Below, piece after piece: positions 6,502 to 6,527 of a stretch of 6,527 bases of DNA. Each line of letters opens with the position of its first letter. Position 1 is the first letter of the stretch. The stretch lies in contig JAOZTQ010000080.1 in NCBI GenBank assembly GCA_029939085.1, positions 1 to 6,527 of the forward strand, in the 5' to 3' direction. The stretch comes from Candidatus Nanopelagicales bacterium (GTDB lineage: Bacteria; Actinomycetota; Actinomycetes; S36-B12; GCA-2699445). The notes beneath the pieces are model-generated. The model did not search any database. It was not told where the DNA came from and saw only the letters and a list, made by a program, of their open reading frames with translations. The translations under genes were made by a program, and so were the position numbers.

Positions 6502-6527
6502 ACCCAAGTCTCCCACCGCGGCGATTC
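6498..6527 (-). CDS. Probable 3' end of the gene preceding nadC (nadB expected), partial
   Basis: On the minus strand a frame enters from the right edge and gives nine codons (ESPRWETWV) before TGA at 6498-6500. That stop overlaps the nadC ATG by 4 bp (ATGA), the same coupling seen between lysS and argA. In many actinobacteria nadB (L-aspartate oxidase) precedes nadC, so nadB is the expected identity. Nine residues cannot identify a protein, and another frame might be the coding one. Confidence 0.35.
   Translation of the reverse strand, partial: ESPRWETWV
6510..6514 (-). promoter_or_regulatory. nadC: Shine-Dalgarno that decides the nadC start
   Basis: GGGAG on the minus strand stands 8 bases before ATG 6501. 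The alternative GTG (6514-6516) overlaps this element and has no purine-rich site of its own within the window. This favours the shorter 302-residue NadC. Confidence 0.55.

Noticed and set aside
1..6527. tRNA or rRNA genes, CRISPR repeats, transposase or integrase genes, attachment sites
   Set aside because: None was recognised on either strand; the genes abut too closely to hide such elements, and no repeated units were seen.

Overview
The window looks like chromosomal DNA from a member of the Actinomycetia (Actinobacteria). This rests on an Lsr2 nucleoid protein, a Corynebacterium-type glycogen/maltose-1-phosphate synthase lying divergently from glgC, and the run nadC-coaX-lysS-(argA)-lsr2, which resembles the nad/pan-coaX-lysS-lsr2 neighbourhood of mycobacteria and streptomycetes as I remember it. 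Base composition is only moderately GC-rich and the genes are tightly packed. That would fit a streamlined, perhaps aquatic, actinobacterium, but this placement is inference.

Left part (1-2387): the 5' portion of glgC (ADP-glucose pyrophosphorylase) runs leftward off the window from a GTG start at 719. After a 167-bp gap comes a short rightward ORF (887-1210, frame open from 821) that resembles only the C-terminal part of the longer LOG/TIGR00730 Rossmann-fold proteins. glgA/glgM follows it almost without a gap. GlgC makes ADP-glucose, and the GT4 enzyme uses it for alpha-glucan or maltose-1-phosphate synthesis.

Right part (2421-6527): five genes run leftward as a compact probable operon, in transcription order nadC, coaX, lysS, argA, lsr2. 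They cover NAD synthesis, the first step of CoA synthesis, lysyl-tRNA charging, N-acetylglutamate synthesis and a global AT-rich-DNA-binding silencer. Spacings are 2 bp (nadC/coaX), 10 bp (coaX/lysS) and a 4-bp ATGA overlap (lysS/argA). A further gene, cut by the right edge, probably overlaps nadC by another ATGA. Only lsr2 is set apart, by a 56-bp AT-rich gap with a dyad and a good Shine-Dalgarno. It converges on glgA with 33 bp between the stop codons.

I found no mobile element, CRISPR array, tRNA or rRNA. Most of the window is ordinary core metabolism. The points worth a second look are the truncated LOG-like ORF between glgC and glgA, the dyad in front of lsr2, and argA sitting inside the lysS-lsr2 pair. 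There is no convincing sign of a wholly new system.
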